A stretch of DNA of 64,000 nucleotides from Trichosphaerium sp. ATCC 40318 (lineage: Eukaryota; Discosea; Flabellinia; Trichosidae): positions 62,001 to 126,000 of the forward strand of contig JALMLS010000450.1 in NCBI GenBank assembly GCA_038496445.1, read 5' to 3'. Under the pieces are notes generated by a model that was given only the letters and a program-made list of their open reading frames with translations, did not search any database and had not been told where the DNA came from. How positions within the stretch are numbered: the first letter of the stretch is position 1; each line of letters starts with the position of its first letter. Shown piece by piece: positions 9,533 through 21,518 of this stretch. The position numbers and the translations under genes were made by a program.

Positions 9533-12186
9533 ATGATCACAGTTGCTGCAAACAAGCAAGAATTAGGATTAGAGGCCGCCAAGTATGTTGCGAATAGAAT
9601 CAGGGCGATTATAAGAGATAAAGGTTAAAAACAAGTATGGATGTCGATAATAAACCTTCTTTCAGGTTCGGCACGCATTATAGTGGCTACGGGAGCGTCA
9701 CAGTTCGAGTTTTTGGACGAATTAGTCAAATTAGACGTCCCTTGGGATAAAGGTTCGTGTTTTCGTCTAGAACATTACTTATAACGTTCAGTCGATGCTT
9801 TTCATCTAGATGAGTACATTGGGATGTCAGATAGTCACAAAGGCACGTTTATTTCCTAAATGACATTCTACTGTATTCAAAAATTAACGACGAGATAGCA
9901 AGTTTTGTAAAATATCTAAAAGAACGCTTATTCTCAAAAGTTAAAGTTCAGTTCAAGTCAGGTTTGTTTATGTACCTTTTTTCCTTTTCTTATATTTTTC
10001 CTGTTTATTGTACCATAAGTAACATTTGTATGTACCTGTTTGATGCAAGTGAAAGTTTTTTCTAGCACGTGCATTGGTTTATAGGCCTAAAAATGCTTTT
10101 TTTGAAGACAAAATCGATTACAACTTATGAGGTCTTTTTGTAGTGAATTACTTGAATGGTATGGCATCTGATCCTGAAAAAGAAACAGTGAGGTACTCAA
10201 AGTTACTTGCTGTTGCTCCTATAGATATTGCATGTATCGGTATTGGCGAGAATGGGCATATTGCTTTCAATGTAAATACCTATTGATTTTTCTTTTTTTT
10301 TGCTCACATCTTTCTCTTTCTTACCTGTGTAGGATCCAGGTATAGCTGACTTTGAAGATAAAAAATTAGTAAATGTAATGAAACTCGATGAAGCTTGTAG
10401 GAAACAACAAGTGGGTACAAATAATCGATAAAAAAAACCTACCTTAAACACTTTCTTCGTCTTTTTAACTTTTTTTCGTTGTAGGCGAAGGATGGTTTCC
10501 TGATCTTGCCTCAGTACCTACACACGCCTTTTCACTCAGCGTACATGCTATAATGAGCGCAAAAGAAATAAGTTGCGTTGTGCCTGATGCCAGAAAAGCG
10601 ACAGCAGTACGAGACGCATTGCTTGGACCGATTTCGAATCTTTGCCCAGCTTCAATATTGAGAAGTCATAACAACTGTCATATTCGATTAGACAAAAACT
10701 CTGCCAAGCTATACAATCAAGGTATAGTTGACAAATCGTCTTGATATTAAAATAAGCCTTACCAATACTACAGCATTAAATAAACAAGTATTAATACCTC
10801 CTGGATTTGTTGACTTGCAAATAAATGGATTTCTTGGTGTTGACTTCTCAAGTCCTACTTTGACACGTGATGATATCATAAAAGCTTGTAAAGGAATTGT
10901 AGATTCAGGTACAAGAACAATTTAACCACACAAAATATCCCAAAGCCTGGTCAGTACTTCTTTTATTTAATTTTTTTTTTTCAGGCACAATCGCTTTTTT
11001 ACCTACCATGATAACTTGCAGCGCTGAAACTTATCGTCGCAACTTGCCTCTATTACAAGAAGTAGCGAGGTATTTACTCCTTTCTTCCTTCAAAAACTAG
11101 CGTTATTCCGTAACACGTGCTAACAGTGTTAGCACTACTGAATGTGGAAAACATATCCTGGGAATTCATTGTGAAGGACCTTTTATATCACCCCTACAAG
11201 GGGCTGTTGGTTGTCATGACCCTAAGTTAACACGCATTGCAGATATTGAGCTTCTAAAAAATATGATTAAATGGTCTAAAGGCTTCATCAAAGGTATTCT
11301 TTTTACGAAAAAACTTCCTCACAAAATAATATACTGCGTAGTTCTTACTGTAGCGGCTGATATCAATGGTGTTGATGAGATCATAAGTCACGCTACAAAC
11401 GAGGGTATTGCTGTAGCATTAGGGCACCATTTAGCTAATTATGACCAGCTAAATAATGCTGTAAAAGCAGGTTAGCCGAAGGGAGTAAAGGAATTAAATT
11501 GTCGCAACTTTTTTTTAGGTGCTAAGTTTATAACACATCTCGGTAATGGTATGCCTGTTCAATACCATAGGCACTACAATCCATTACTTGTTGCTATGGG
11601 TACAGATAATATTTCAGCATCAATAATTGCTGATGGTCATCATTTACCTAAACACGTGATAAAAGCTATACTAAAAAGTATGTGGAATCTTTTTTGTTGA
11701 GCGTTTATTTGATATATAACTCCTTTAGGCATTGATAAACCTTTTCTTGTGAGCGACACAACATCATTAGCAGGTATGTTAATAACTTGGTTTATTTTTT
11801 TGTAGTTTCAAGCCACCACGAAGCTTTGCTTAACATACAAAAAAATAGGTCTGCAACCTGGAGATTATGATCTTTTTGGAACACCTGTGACTCTAACAGG
11901 AGATGGTGCAGTAAGGATGAGAGGAAAAGACACATTTGCAGGTATACTTTGTTGATTTACAATTGAGATTTGTGGGCTTACTTTGAGTACTCTAGGATCA
12001 GCATCAACGCTATTGTCTTGTGCGAATCACATGTTAACTGGTTGTAATGCTTCCTTGGAGGTTGTTATTGATATGGCATTTTACAGACCTTGCGAAATGA
12101 TAAATGTTGATTTTAATACAGTATTGGGTCTCAAAACTGAAACGCCTTTAGCTTGGAGTGAAGACAAAGGCTTTCACCAACAATAA
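9533..12186 (+). CDS. Fused glucosamine-6-P deaminase and GlcNAc-6-P deacetylase
   Basis: One transcript appears to encode both last steps of GlcNAc catabolism: GlcNAc6P to GlcN6P plus acetate, then GlcN6P to fructose-6-P plus ammonia. The N-terminal half is NagB-like: [16 protein letters not shown] (nucleotide/sugar-P loop), [12 protein letters not shown] (catalytic Asp region), [13 protein letters not shown] (active-site His/Asn), [21 protein letters not shown] 53-nt intron (10720-10772) joins ...KLYNQ in frame to [20 protein letters not shown], the start of the NagA amidohydrolase core. NagA motifs follow: [15 protein letters not shown] (metal Glu), [12 protein letters not shown] (metal His), [39 protein letters not shown] (catalytic Asp). 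The usual N-terminal beta strands of NagA are missing, so the fusion shares or has lost the small domain. The start ATG is at 9533, the stop TAA at 12184. At least ten short introns. Confidence 0.88.
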
Positions 12187-12391
12187 AATTATCAAGAATA
12201 TATGTCCTACTGGGTGTTATTCTTAATTCCTTTCTTACTTATTTGGCGTGAACTATCTACTATTATGAAGTAATGTATAAAGAGGATGGTTTAACGCAGG
12301 TTTTGTTCATTCTAAAAACACGTGCTAGAAACAGCCTATGACATAATTTATTCAAAGCGACTCGCTAGGATTTTGTTCGACTTTCGTAACT

Positions 12392-12793
12392 TCATGGATT
12401 GAAATTCCTCACGATTGCGCCATGTTCCATGGTATAATGCAACAGCAGGTCACCGCTAATTTTGCACCACTCCTTGTACTCTCCATGATAGTTACCATTT
12501 AAACAGTGATATTGCAAATACATAATGTCATTATAGAGAAGACGCTTTTGCTTTCTTGAAAGTTGACCATGGGTGAAGAAACACTCTATTTCTGTCGCAC
12601 CATCACAATTCCTATCTATAAATACAGTATCCCATCTAATCCACATACCATGCTTTCTAAACTTAGAATCAAACCTTGACGTCGTCGCTGCACGTTTTGA
12701 TAGGAGAGGCCACTTTTTGTATAATTTTTTGTCAAAATCTAAAATATATCTGTGTAGCTCTACGGGGAGGTGTAACAAACCGGATTCCTTCAT
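12392..12793 (-). CDS. Short F-box-like protein, related to the gene at 43.6 kb
   Basis: Intronless, 133 codons. The N-terminus LLHLPVELHRYILDFDKKLY has the LPxEL..I pattern of an F-box or F-box-like helix, followed by LLSKRAATTSRFDSKFRKHGMWIRW. The last part closely parallels LHTLSKRAALDTHFDEALNK..PWIQW in the F-box-like/MORN protein at 43637-44665. A single MORN-like unit (GNYHGEYKEWCKISGDLL) is left near the C-terminus, so this looks like a shortened or decayed member of that family. F-box proteins recruit substrates to SCF ubiquitin ligases; the substrate is unknown. Confidence 0.6.
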   Translation of the reverse strand: MKESGLLHLPVELHRYILDFDKKLYKKWPLLSKRAATTSRFDSKFRKHGMWIRWDTVFIDRNCDGATEIECFFTHGQLSRKQKRLLYNDIMYLQYHCLNGNYHGEYKEWCKISGDLLLHYTMEHGAIVRNFNP

Positions 12794-13859
12794 CTATATT
12801 TATTTAACACATTGTTATTATTTTAGTCACGATACCTCTTTGTTATTTTTGACTTCGTGTCTCGGAGTTAGCGATTTAAGAAACTTTAACATAATTTGAT
12901 GTATTGACGGTTTTGTTTTAGTTGGTTAATTTGTTAATCACGTGTTAGAGAAAAATGACTTAAAGTGATAAGATATGTATTCGAAAATGCTTGTGTACTA
13001 TTTCACGTTTTAATGTTTGGAATCTTATCAACAAGATATTTGTGTATGATTGATTCCTTCTCAAGTACAGCACTACTATGTGCTAGTACTAAAGAGCATC
13101 GAACAACTTTGTTAAAGTTAGATAAAATACAACGAACATGTGCAAATGTCATTGTAGCTATTTAAAAGGACAACCTTTCATTTGACAACCTAACTATGGT
13201 ACGACCATGATAACTATTGTAAACTACTCCACAATCTATGTAAAATCAAGAACATAGATTTGATTAGTGAGGAGCTTAAAAAAACTGAGCTAGTGCTTTT
13301 TTACAAGTATATTTTAGATCAAAATAAATGCCATACACAAATGGTATACTGTATTGATTCTTTACAAGTGCTTAAACAAGGAGAGTATAGCACGTTAAAA
13401 TTATCTAATTTCTTATGCTAAGAAAGTGATAGTTCAATATCTGCATTCACAAAAACAAAAATGGCGAGGGCATTGAGATATCAACATTGCTTCAATTTTT
13501 TTAAGCTTTGAAGTATAGGTTCTAACCAACACAACCGTACAGCCATATATAAAGTACCAACTAATCAAACCTTGCTAAAAGGCTTCAGATAACAATGGCT
13601 AAACACGTGAAATGAAACGTTGCAGTTTTCACATGTGAGTTTATTTCCACTCAGCTGGTTTTTTCATATTATGTACTGTTAGAATGAGAGAACATGTTTT
13701 GATGTTGGCTATTTTTTGGCTTCGGCTAAGCCATCTCAAGATATTAACAGAATATTCTTAAAACGTTGGATTGTTCGGTTCTTTGTCAGCAACAAACGCT
13801 CCTTGTTTACACTAGTTATTGGTAATGAACAATCCAATGATCAACTTTGAAACGTGTAC
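12794..13859. other. Gene-poor region with a possible non-LTR retrotransposon scrap
   Basis: About 1.07 kb. On the + strand, 12965-13165 reads ...LLKLDKIQRTCANVIVAI followed by a stop. This resembles the C-terminal end of LINE reverse transcriptases (L..LD.IQR.A..I), but it is short and the next frame is broken. Low confidence. The rest is AT-rich with two CACGTG sites (about 12940, 13607). Confidence 0.3.
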
Positions 13860-13891
13860 TTTGGTGTCAGTCTTTAAAGTTGACACGCGCC
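13860..13891 (+). promoter_or_regulatory. Shared upstream element of the A-D family (copy A)
   Basis: Contains TTTGGTGTCAGTCTTTA followed by a GTTGACACGCGC stretch, 107-138 bp before the ATG of gene A. It is the reverse complement of the blocks found before genes B, C and D at nearly the same distance. Likely a promoter or activator site; the function is inferred from conservation. Confidence 0.6.
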
Positions 13892-13997
13892 TTTTTATAA
13901 GAATACCTTCAAGCTTAAAACACTTGAGTTTTCAGTATAAAGTCTCACATTCCACATACAAAACAGATCAAACAACTGTTCAACACATCTACAACCT

Positions 13998-16713
13998 ATG
14001 AGTTTTATAGTCCTAGCAATGTTTATGATTACTATTGGAGCAGTACAGGCCCAACTCTCGTTGAACTCAAATCGCTTTTCTGATTTTCAAGAGGACATAG
14101 TTGTTACAGGTAATGCTACTGTGCGTTACAGTGGAAGATTTTATGTGAACACTTCATTGGCAACTTATGGCGAGATCCGGTCGGTGAGTGCTGGTTTTGG
14201 ACAAGAATATTTGCCGGGATCTATAAGCTGTTCCGTTAGCTCGAACACATTCATCATGAACGCATACGGCGCAGATAAATCAGAATGCAATGTTAAGTTC
14301 TTCGCAAACATATCTGACGATGAGACAATTTCAGCTGTTACTGAAGGTGCTGATGTTGGTACGCGTATTATTTCTTGTAAATCACGTGCGATTGTAATTT
14401 TATCAAGGTTATGTACTCTTAAAAACTATCAACGAGGATCAAAACCTTATTGTCGGTGTTGGAGTACAGGGAGCAGGAATTGGAGCCTTGAAGATTTTTT
14501 CGTTCGACAATGACACAATTGATTCATCGAGATTCAGTCGTCTACCATATACAGAGTCGCAATTACCAGCCCTATCAGATGTCAGACATATACAGTTTTA
14601 TACTAAAACGTTCTCGCTCTCTGCTGGTATTACAATCGAAGATATTTGTTTCGTTCCTGTAATCATTTGCGAGCACAGGTTCAGCAATACCACTGCTAAT
14701 ATAGGTACTACTGCACTTGTTTCGTAGTTTTTTCTAATCTTTATAAAGGCGATATTGTGCACGTGAATCTAGAATGTTTGAACTATGTAAATGATCCAAA
14801 TGACGAAGATGTTATTGTAACTATTGACTTTGGTATTCCCAAAACCCTTGGTGCCGTAATTGAATTTTCTCGGAACTGCACTATTGTAAGACAATTTGTT
14901 TCTGGGCAGAGTTGAGCTAATTTGTTTTCAGGATGCTTTTTGCCTTGATAATTGTGAAACGAACAATATGTGCCAAACTGGAATTTGTAATTCTCTTGGT
15001 AAGGACATAACAATTTGTTAACGAACTACTAACTCATTTGGCTTCATTAGGTACGTGTGAATACAATGATACTTCGCACTTGTGTACAGACAATAGTACT
15101 TGTGCAAACACAAATTGTGATCCTGACTATGGTGTACGTCCTTGTTTCCTTTCTATCAGTATCATCAGCTGACTCACAGCATAGTGCGTTACTACACCTG
15201 TTGAGTGTACATCTCCTGATCCATGTGTCGAATCAGAGTGTGTTGAAGATCAAGGATGTGTCTCGGTAAATGTGACTTCATCAACGTGTAGAGATAGAGC
15301 ACCAGAATCAACAAGAAATGAGTGCTGGGATCACTTCTGTGATGGTGGATGCAAACGAACAAGAAAAGATTGCTCTGGAACAAACAAATGTAACATCTAC
15401 ACATGCGACCCTGAATAGGATGTGTCTCTGAACCTCGCAATTGTGATAAAGGTGACCCATGTACAGTATATTCATGTGATCGTACGTTATTACCAGTATT
15501 ATCAATCTTATCTTTGTAAGCTCTGTTGGGTTGTATGGGACATCCAAAGAACTGTGATGATGGTTTGGTCTGTACCGAAGACACATGCAATGCCTCAGAC
15601 GGTGTGTGTGTATTTACACCCAGAAATTGTACAGCTTGCACGAGCACTATTATTGTTAATCGTGAAATTAATTGTGACGTCCTTTTCATTCCTGAGATGG
15701 AGGTACATTCAACAATCAAGATAAAGTAGTCCTTTAGTTTAACTCGTTCTGACAAGGCGAATAAGTGTCTATCTACATTCTGTAATGTCTCAGGAACAAG
15801 CAATATTCCTACAAACAACTGTGTACTGGATACAAGTCTACCCATTGAATGTAACTCGTACGATCTTTGTCAACCACAACAAACTTATCTAATCACCCTT
15901 GCTTTAGAAACAACAAGTGTATTCTCGATACTTGCAACATACTCACAGGTGACTGTGAACATACTCCTGTTGTTTGTGATAGCAACAACAACAACAGTTG
16001 TATAGTTGACACATGTGATCCTTTGATTGGATGTCAAACAGAGAACCTTATTTGTGAGAAAAGAAGTGAATGTGAAACTGCAACATGTGATCCGTAAGTA
16101 CCTAACTATCAACAATACATAGAGCTAAAGATATATTTAGAGCATCAGGATGCGTATTTGAAGAAATAAGCTGTGACGGAAATGATAAATGTCTTTTGTA
16201 TTCTTGTGATGACTCTTTTGGATGTCAAAACAGAACAAAGTGTATTCCTCCAAATGATTGTTTTGAAGCTGTTTGCGATCCACTCATTGGTGACTGCGTA
16301 TTCATAGACATTTGCCATAATACGTATGAATGAGTAAACTAATACTCAATCCTGACATCTTTATAGGACTCAAGGAGTTCTGTTGAACAACATCACAATG
16401 CCAAGCAATTCATCGTTTACTTGTGACTTTTCATTTGTTGTACAAAGTATGAACATCTTTCGTCTTCCTACTGTAGCTATTAACAACCATCACTTCAGAT
16501 TATGGTGTTTATCATCTCTCAGCAACAACCATTGACGAAAGTAACGGACTTAGGAGCAGATCTGGAAACGCTCCAATCCTTGAGTAAGTGTAGAATACAA
16601 ACTCATGCGCTGGTTCTAATAGTTGAAACTATAGAGACAAATGTATCATTCCCCAGAAGACTGAATTTATAGTGAACCATCCTCAAGAACATACGGAACG
16701 AAAAGCAACCTAA
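13998..16713 (+). CDS. Paralogue A: secreted protein with CTDC-like cysteine repeats, probably broken
   Basis: Signal peptide (MSFIVLAMFMITIGAVQA) followed by the family N-terminal domain (LSLNSNRFSDF ... EDICFVPVIICEHRFSNTT ... GDIVHVNLECLNYVND). Exons of Cys repeats follow, such as CDDGLVCTEDTCNA, CILDTCNILTGDCEHTPVVC, CDPLIGCQTENLIC and CIPPNDCFEAVCDPLIGDC; this spacing matches the CTDC repeats of dictyostelid matrix proteins. A TMPSNSSFTC domain and a short tail to TAA at 16713 close it. The C-terminal module of B and C (ending CISDL) is absent. Compared with gene D, one T is missing near 15415 (CCTGAATAGG against CCTGTAATAGG), which gives an in-frame TAG. So A is a pseudogene, or is rescued by splicing, or holds a sequencing error. 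Confidence 0.7.
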
Positions 16714-16846
16714 ATGTTGTAAAAATGTAAGCATTCTAAACGAAGTAAATAACATTATAAAGTAATATCTAATTTCCTTCGGCGGACTGGAACTGTGCAG
16801 TGTAGTTTAATTTTTGTTTATTGGGTATGTCAACGGAAATCTACCA

Positions 16847-18201
16847 CTATAGATCATACCAGTATGTAGGATTTGTACATGAGGAACTTGAAAAACTGTT
16901 TTTGTTTGATAAGCTTGAACTGCTAGATGTTTGTGAGGAACTTGCTGAAGAGCTCAAAGAAGAACTTGCAGAACTTGAAGAGCTTGATAAAGAACTTGCA
17001 GAAGAACCAGAAGAACTTGAAGGGCAAGATGATAAAAACATTGAGCTTGAGCTTGATGAACTTGCTGAAGAGTTTGAAGAGCTGGAAGAAGATAATGAGT
17101 GGAGTGCATAGCTGAGATTATGGTATGGTAAAAACTTTGTCTGTCTATATTTGCTATCCATCAGTTGACCTTTATACAATCTCTGTGGCTTGCAATTACG
17201 CTTTGGAAACTGTTGAATAAAGTCTTTATGTGTATCCAAGAAGTTAACAGCGTCAAAAACGAAGGGAATCTATACAGTTACAAGCTAAGTTAGCATTTGG
17301 ATAAAACAAAAAAAATTTCAGGTACTTTTCCTAGGTTAACCTCACATCGATCAAAGGCTACATGAAGCTCTATTGTTGGTATGTATATTTTATGATTATT
17401 GATTACAATGTTGCCAAGTTCAAGTAGTTTTCCATTGATTGTCCATATTGATACACCATTCCAAAATACTCCACAGCCTAAAATATTGTTAGTTTTTTAG
17501 TTGGTATTGTGTTAGCTACCAATAACATCCTTGTGCTTTAACTTCTTTACAAATGTCTGAAATGAACTTATTCGGGACGGTTTTTTACAACCAACAAGAC
17601 AATTCTCCATTTGTTTACCATTGTGTTTGTGAAAGCCGATCGAAACACTACTGCTGTAATTTCTTTAAAAAACAAGAAGCTAAAGGGAAATAACATACCT
17701 TTTAATTAGAGCATGCTCAAAGTACTTGACTTCAAAGTATCCAAGCATACACTGCATATCCTTCAATTGGTATGACATCCACGACTTCTTGAGTTGAACG
17801 CTCTACAAACAAAGATAAGAATTTTTTAAGAAACAAATTGAAGCAGCAAGTTTGCAGTACTACCTTGTACGATTTATCTGCGGTATGTGTGAGCTCTGTG
17901 TATGAAGGAAATGACTTAATATGCAAGTTCTTACTCCTCTTTGATCGATTCCATCCTCCACCATTGCGCTTTTTTGAAGATTCAAATTTGGTCACAGAAT
18001 CTTGTACTGAATTAGTTCAATGAATAAATAAAAAATGAAAATCTTTTTGTTAAGAGGTAGTTTTGGCATTAGGAATATTGTTTGAGATGATTCACGTTGG
18101 TACATACTAAGCATTCTGTTAATGGATCTCCAATCTGCTTTTCTACTGTTGGTAACTTTGTATAATGGTAGTATGTACTTGAACTCTCTAAAACAGCGCA
18201 T
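16847..18201 (-). CDS. SPRY-domain protein with Ser-rich C-terminal tail
   Basis: Exons joined on the minus strand give a SPRY/B30.2-like core: GYFEVKYFEHALIK, SSVSIGFHKHNGKQMENCLV, CGVFWNGVSIWTINGKLLEL, YIPTIELHVAFDRCEVNLGK, and, after an intron of about 60 nt (near 17322), IPFVFDAVNFLDTHKDF. The order and the terminal VNFG..PFVFD-like motif are those of SPRY domains, which bind peptides in ubiquitin ligases, RanBPM and Ash2L. After about 17130 the frame becomes a tract of roughly 70 mostly Ser residues. Upstream exons (MRCFREFKYILPLYKV..., and a basic GGGWNRSKRSKN segment) are less certain, and so is the start. The antisense strand of the Ser tract reads as an acidic ELAEEL protein; I take that as a shadow. 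Confidence 0.65.
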
Positions 18202-18796
18202 GCGATCTTTAAAAGATGTACTCAGCTCCTAAATTTGATTTTATTAGTGTAAATGCGCCTAAACTAACGAGCGCACTTGGTAGTAGTACCGGCATGTTTC
18301 CATAAGAGATAAAAAGCCAATTGAATCTAAATTCAAAGCTATTTTCTCTAAGAGCTCCTAAATCGCCATCATTAATTACTGTTTACCCATTAATATATTT
18401 AAACAACGATTTGATGAACTGAAACGTTAACGTGCGTTTGGAATTGAAAGAAACTCGCAATCGTAATCATAATCGTGCTCATCTTTAACTTGTATGGTTT
18501 TATTCTTCAAAAGCTTTAGCAACGGTTTCATGTGGGTTTTTTGTTTGAAATAGTTCCTGTACTTTAACTGAACTCAACTTTTTCGGGTCTCGTTTAGAGC
18601 AAATTGCACGTCATAGTGGCATTTAAGCTTTTAGCTGCCTTCAATCTGTTAAACACGTGCGCAAAGTCTAGGGCAGCACACTCTGAGTTCCTTCTGACAA
18701 AACTTATATTTTTTTGGCAAACAAGTCTTTATTATGTTGTAATGTGTAGCCTGAACTAAAACTCATTTTGTATAATGGAAGATGTTTGAGTGTATT
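18202..18796. other. Intergenic region between two minus-strand genes
   Basis: About 595 bp, AT-rich, with one CACGTG near 18652. It should hold the promoter of the SPRY gene and the 3' end of the aldo-keto reductase gene. No coding exon recognised. Confidence 0.4.
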
Positions 18797-20431
18797 CTAC
18801 TTTGGCCTAGTAATATTATTAACGCCTGAACATGATTTTATAACTACTGTTTCGTACTCTCTAAAGTCACGTGTTTGAACTGGTTTGTTATCGAGAATTT
18901 TCTCAATTTTATCAATAACGCTTGTTGTAAGCTTATCTATAACTTCCAAAGACTTCATATTCTCAGCTACTTGAGATGCTCTGCTTGCTCCAGTCAAAAC
19001 AGAAGTCACTCTTGGGTTCTTAGCGCACTTGAAATAAAATCAGTTAAAAGAACAAGTTACACTTATATTAAGTGCTGTGAGTGTCTTACCCATGCTATGG
19101 CTAATTGCGCTTGAGTGCACTCAAGCTCTGATGCAATTGAAGCAAGTTTGCGAGATTTCTCTTGAATTTTTTCAAAAGATTTTTCCTCAAGACCATTCAT
19201 CCCTTGACCTCCTTTTAATTCCTTCAAAAGCCATGCTTTATTAGAAAACTTCAATCGACAATCATCAGGTATACCATCATTATATTTACCGGTCAATAAA
19301 CCACTATGTAAAACAAGCTTAGTACGAAGGTTGTAGCAGAAAAAAAAAACCAATGATGCAAGGTAAAACTGTAGATTTGCAAAGTTATGTCTTTTGTTTT
19401 TAACAGGAGTAGTACCTTGCCAAAGGCGACCAAATTGTAAGACCCAAACCTGGGTCGTTATACAATGGGTTGTATTCTTTCTCAACACGTGTACGTGTTA
19501 GCATATTATACTAAAATAAAGTTATTAATCACGTGACATTTGTCTAACCAAAACACTTTTTAAAAAGAAGCAATTATTCGTTATTGAGTGCGCTATGCAT
19601 ACCTGAGGTTGTTCAACGATAGGTGGTATCAAACCAAGGCTTTTTGATACTGTCACAGCTTCTTGAATTTGCTGAGCGCTCCATTCAGATGTACCCCAGT
19701 AAAAAGTTTGTCCTTTATGAATAAGGTGGTTCATGGCTCTTACTGTTTCTTCTACAACAGTATTTAGACTAACAAATGGTGTGTAACTAATTAAATACCT
19801 ATTGGAGTCCTTACATCCGGTCTATGGCAAAATACAATGTCGACATAAGGCATCTACGTTTGGTTAAAAACGAGTTTAAATAGTTTTGCTTTGTCGCTGA
19901 TTTTTTCTCCTTAAACAGTACCTGAAGACGCTTTAATGATTTCTCCATTCCCTCTATAATGTGTTTTCGTGATAGACCCTTATCATTAGGTCCTTGGCCT
20001 CCCCAAAAGATCTAAAATCCAAAAAAGTTACAAACTTTAGTACAAAAAAACCGTTTCTACCTTTGTTGTCACAACAAGGTCTGAGCGGCGCCAACCGGCT
20101 TGCTTTATTACTTTACCCATGATTTCTTCGCCTTTGCCCGCCTAGGATAGGTTATAATGGATTTTAGAGTTCAAGGAAGTATCTTTTTAACAGTTTGGAT
20201 ACCACATACCCCATACGATTCAGAGTTATCCCAACAGTTAACTCCAGCGTCGTAAGCTGTCTTCATGCATTCTAGAGCGACATTTTCGCCAACTTGCTCT
20301 GAGTACGTTACCCAAGCGCCCAATCCAAGTACGGATAACCGTAAACCACTTAAAGATACATAAACATCAAACAAAACATATAATATGTCAAAATTTTGTG
20401 TGTACGTTTTACCCATGTATCTGTATTCCAT
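18797..20431 (-). CDS. Aldo-keto reductase of the Kv-channel beta subunit type (AKR6)
   Basis: NADPH-binding (alpha/beta)8 protein. Exons in order: [42 protein letters not shown] (catalytic Asp/Tyr), [168 protein letters not shown]- and [11 protein letters not shown]-type motifs mark the Shaker beta/AKR6 branch rather than metabolic AKRs. In animals these subunits modulate K+ channels; in protists they may act as soluble reductases. The start is the family-conserved MEYR, the stop TAG at 18797. At least eight introns. Confidence 0.9.
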
Positions 20432-20698
20432 TCTAGCTAGATACTGTATTTGTTGTGGCGAAGTGTCAACGAATTCGTTTTTTGACCTTGCTTAATCACA
20501 ATACTACAACTTAACTGCCTTATAAATACGCCGGATCTCTGCTGTAGGACAACCTTTGAGAATATTTCTTATTACTTTGGTTGAGCAATAAGAAAACTCG
20601 AGCATGTTGGGAAAATAAGCACATGACTTTGTTAGCATTACCATAACGAATAAATGTGCAATGAGTTGTACAAATTCGAACCATTGTTTATTGCTATT

Positions 20699-21145
20699 CT
20701 ACCAGTACTCATTCTGCTGATTTGCTCTATTACATTTACCTTTTGCACACGCTTCACAACGTTCAGAATCGTGGGGAGGAGTATGTTTTTGGTCCCTGTG
20801 CTCTTGGGCGAAAGGTCCTTCTTCAATTCTTGTTATTATCCTTTCAGCAACACGAACTAACTCATCATCATTTATCCACTTTGGAGACTCATACTTTCCA
20901 TTACAACGTCTACATTTTTGTCCAAACACAGTCACATGGAAAATGATATTTCTTGTACTCTTTCGCCATTGAATCTGAGCTTTAGCTAGCGCAGACGTCC
21001 AGCGTCTTCGACATCTTTTACAGGTAAATCGGGCCTTGAAACTAGTTATGTATTCATCTGAGAATCCGGTCTCTTTCACTGTATATTGGAAATTGTATTC
21101 ACTTTCAGTAGCAATAATTTCATCCTTCAACTTAGGTGCTGCCAT
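20699..21145 (-). CDS. 3CxxC-type zinc-finger protein (RTP-like)
   Basis: Intronless, 148 codons. The C-terminal two thirds fit the 3CxxC zinc finger (Z3CXXC) seen in receptor-transporting proteins: ARFTCKRCRRRWTSALAKAQ, then VTVFGQKCRRCNGKYESPKW, then HDSERCEACAKGKCN. Cys pairs CKRC, CRRC and CEAC plus the H..ERC context are the hallmark. There is no membrane segment, unlike animal RTPs, so it is probably soluble. The N-terminus MAAPKLKDEIIATESEYNFQ is acidic. Role unknown; RTP proteins help odorant receptors reach the surface, but many fungal and protist members are uncharacterised. Confidence 0.75.
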   Translation of the reverse strand: MAAPKLKDEIIATESEYNFQYTVKETGFSDEYITSFKARFTCKRCRRRWTSALAKAQIQWRKSTRNIIFHVTVFGQKCRRCNGKYESPKWINDDELVRVAERIITRIEEGPFAQEHRDQKHTPPHDSERCEACAKGKCNRANQQNEYW

Positions 21146-21518
21146 CCTCTAAGAGACTTTTCTTAACATCTTTACGTTAAGTTAAGTAGCAGTCTTGTTG
21201 GACGAGCAAAGGTAATCATTACGCCTGCTGTGTGATGCTAAACTCTTTGAATGTAGTGAATGCTTCACTGTACAATTTTCTTCCGTTATGCTCTTTGTTA
21301 TCTGGGGTAGATTATCATAAAGAGATCTACCTCTAGGAATGAGGCCTATAGCAAATCATCCTGTATTCTTAAAAGTAACCCGTTCCACTAAATAACAGCA
21401 TTGCGAAAATTGTTGCGCACAAGTGCTCTTGTAAGCAGATGCACTAATACAATTTGGTAAGCTAATTAAATTCTGTGATTAAGGTTAGGGTGCAATATAC
21501 TTTATTACAAGATAGGTA
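21146..21518. other. Intergenic region
   Basis: About 370 bp between the start of the 3CxxC gene and the stop of paralogue B. Nothing coding seen. Confidence 0.4.

Noticed and set aside
12965-13165. LINE-like reverse transcriptase end
   Set aside because: Only about 20 residues resemble the family and the surroundings give no support; kept as a note in the intergenic entry, not as an element.
16821-17111. Plus-strand frame for an acidic ELAEEL-rich protein
   Set aside because: It is the antisense of the Ser-rich tail of the SPRY gene, whose upstream exons are supported by a real domain; low-complexity antisense frames are expected.
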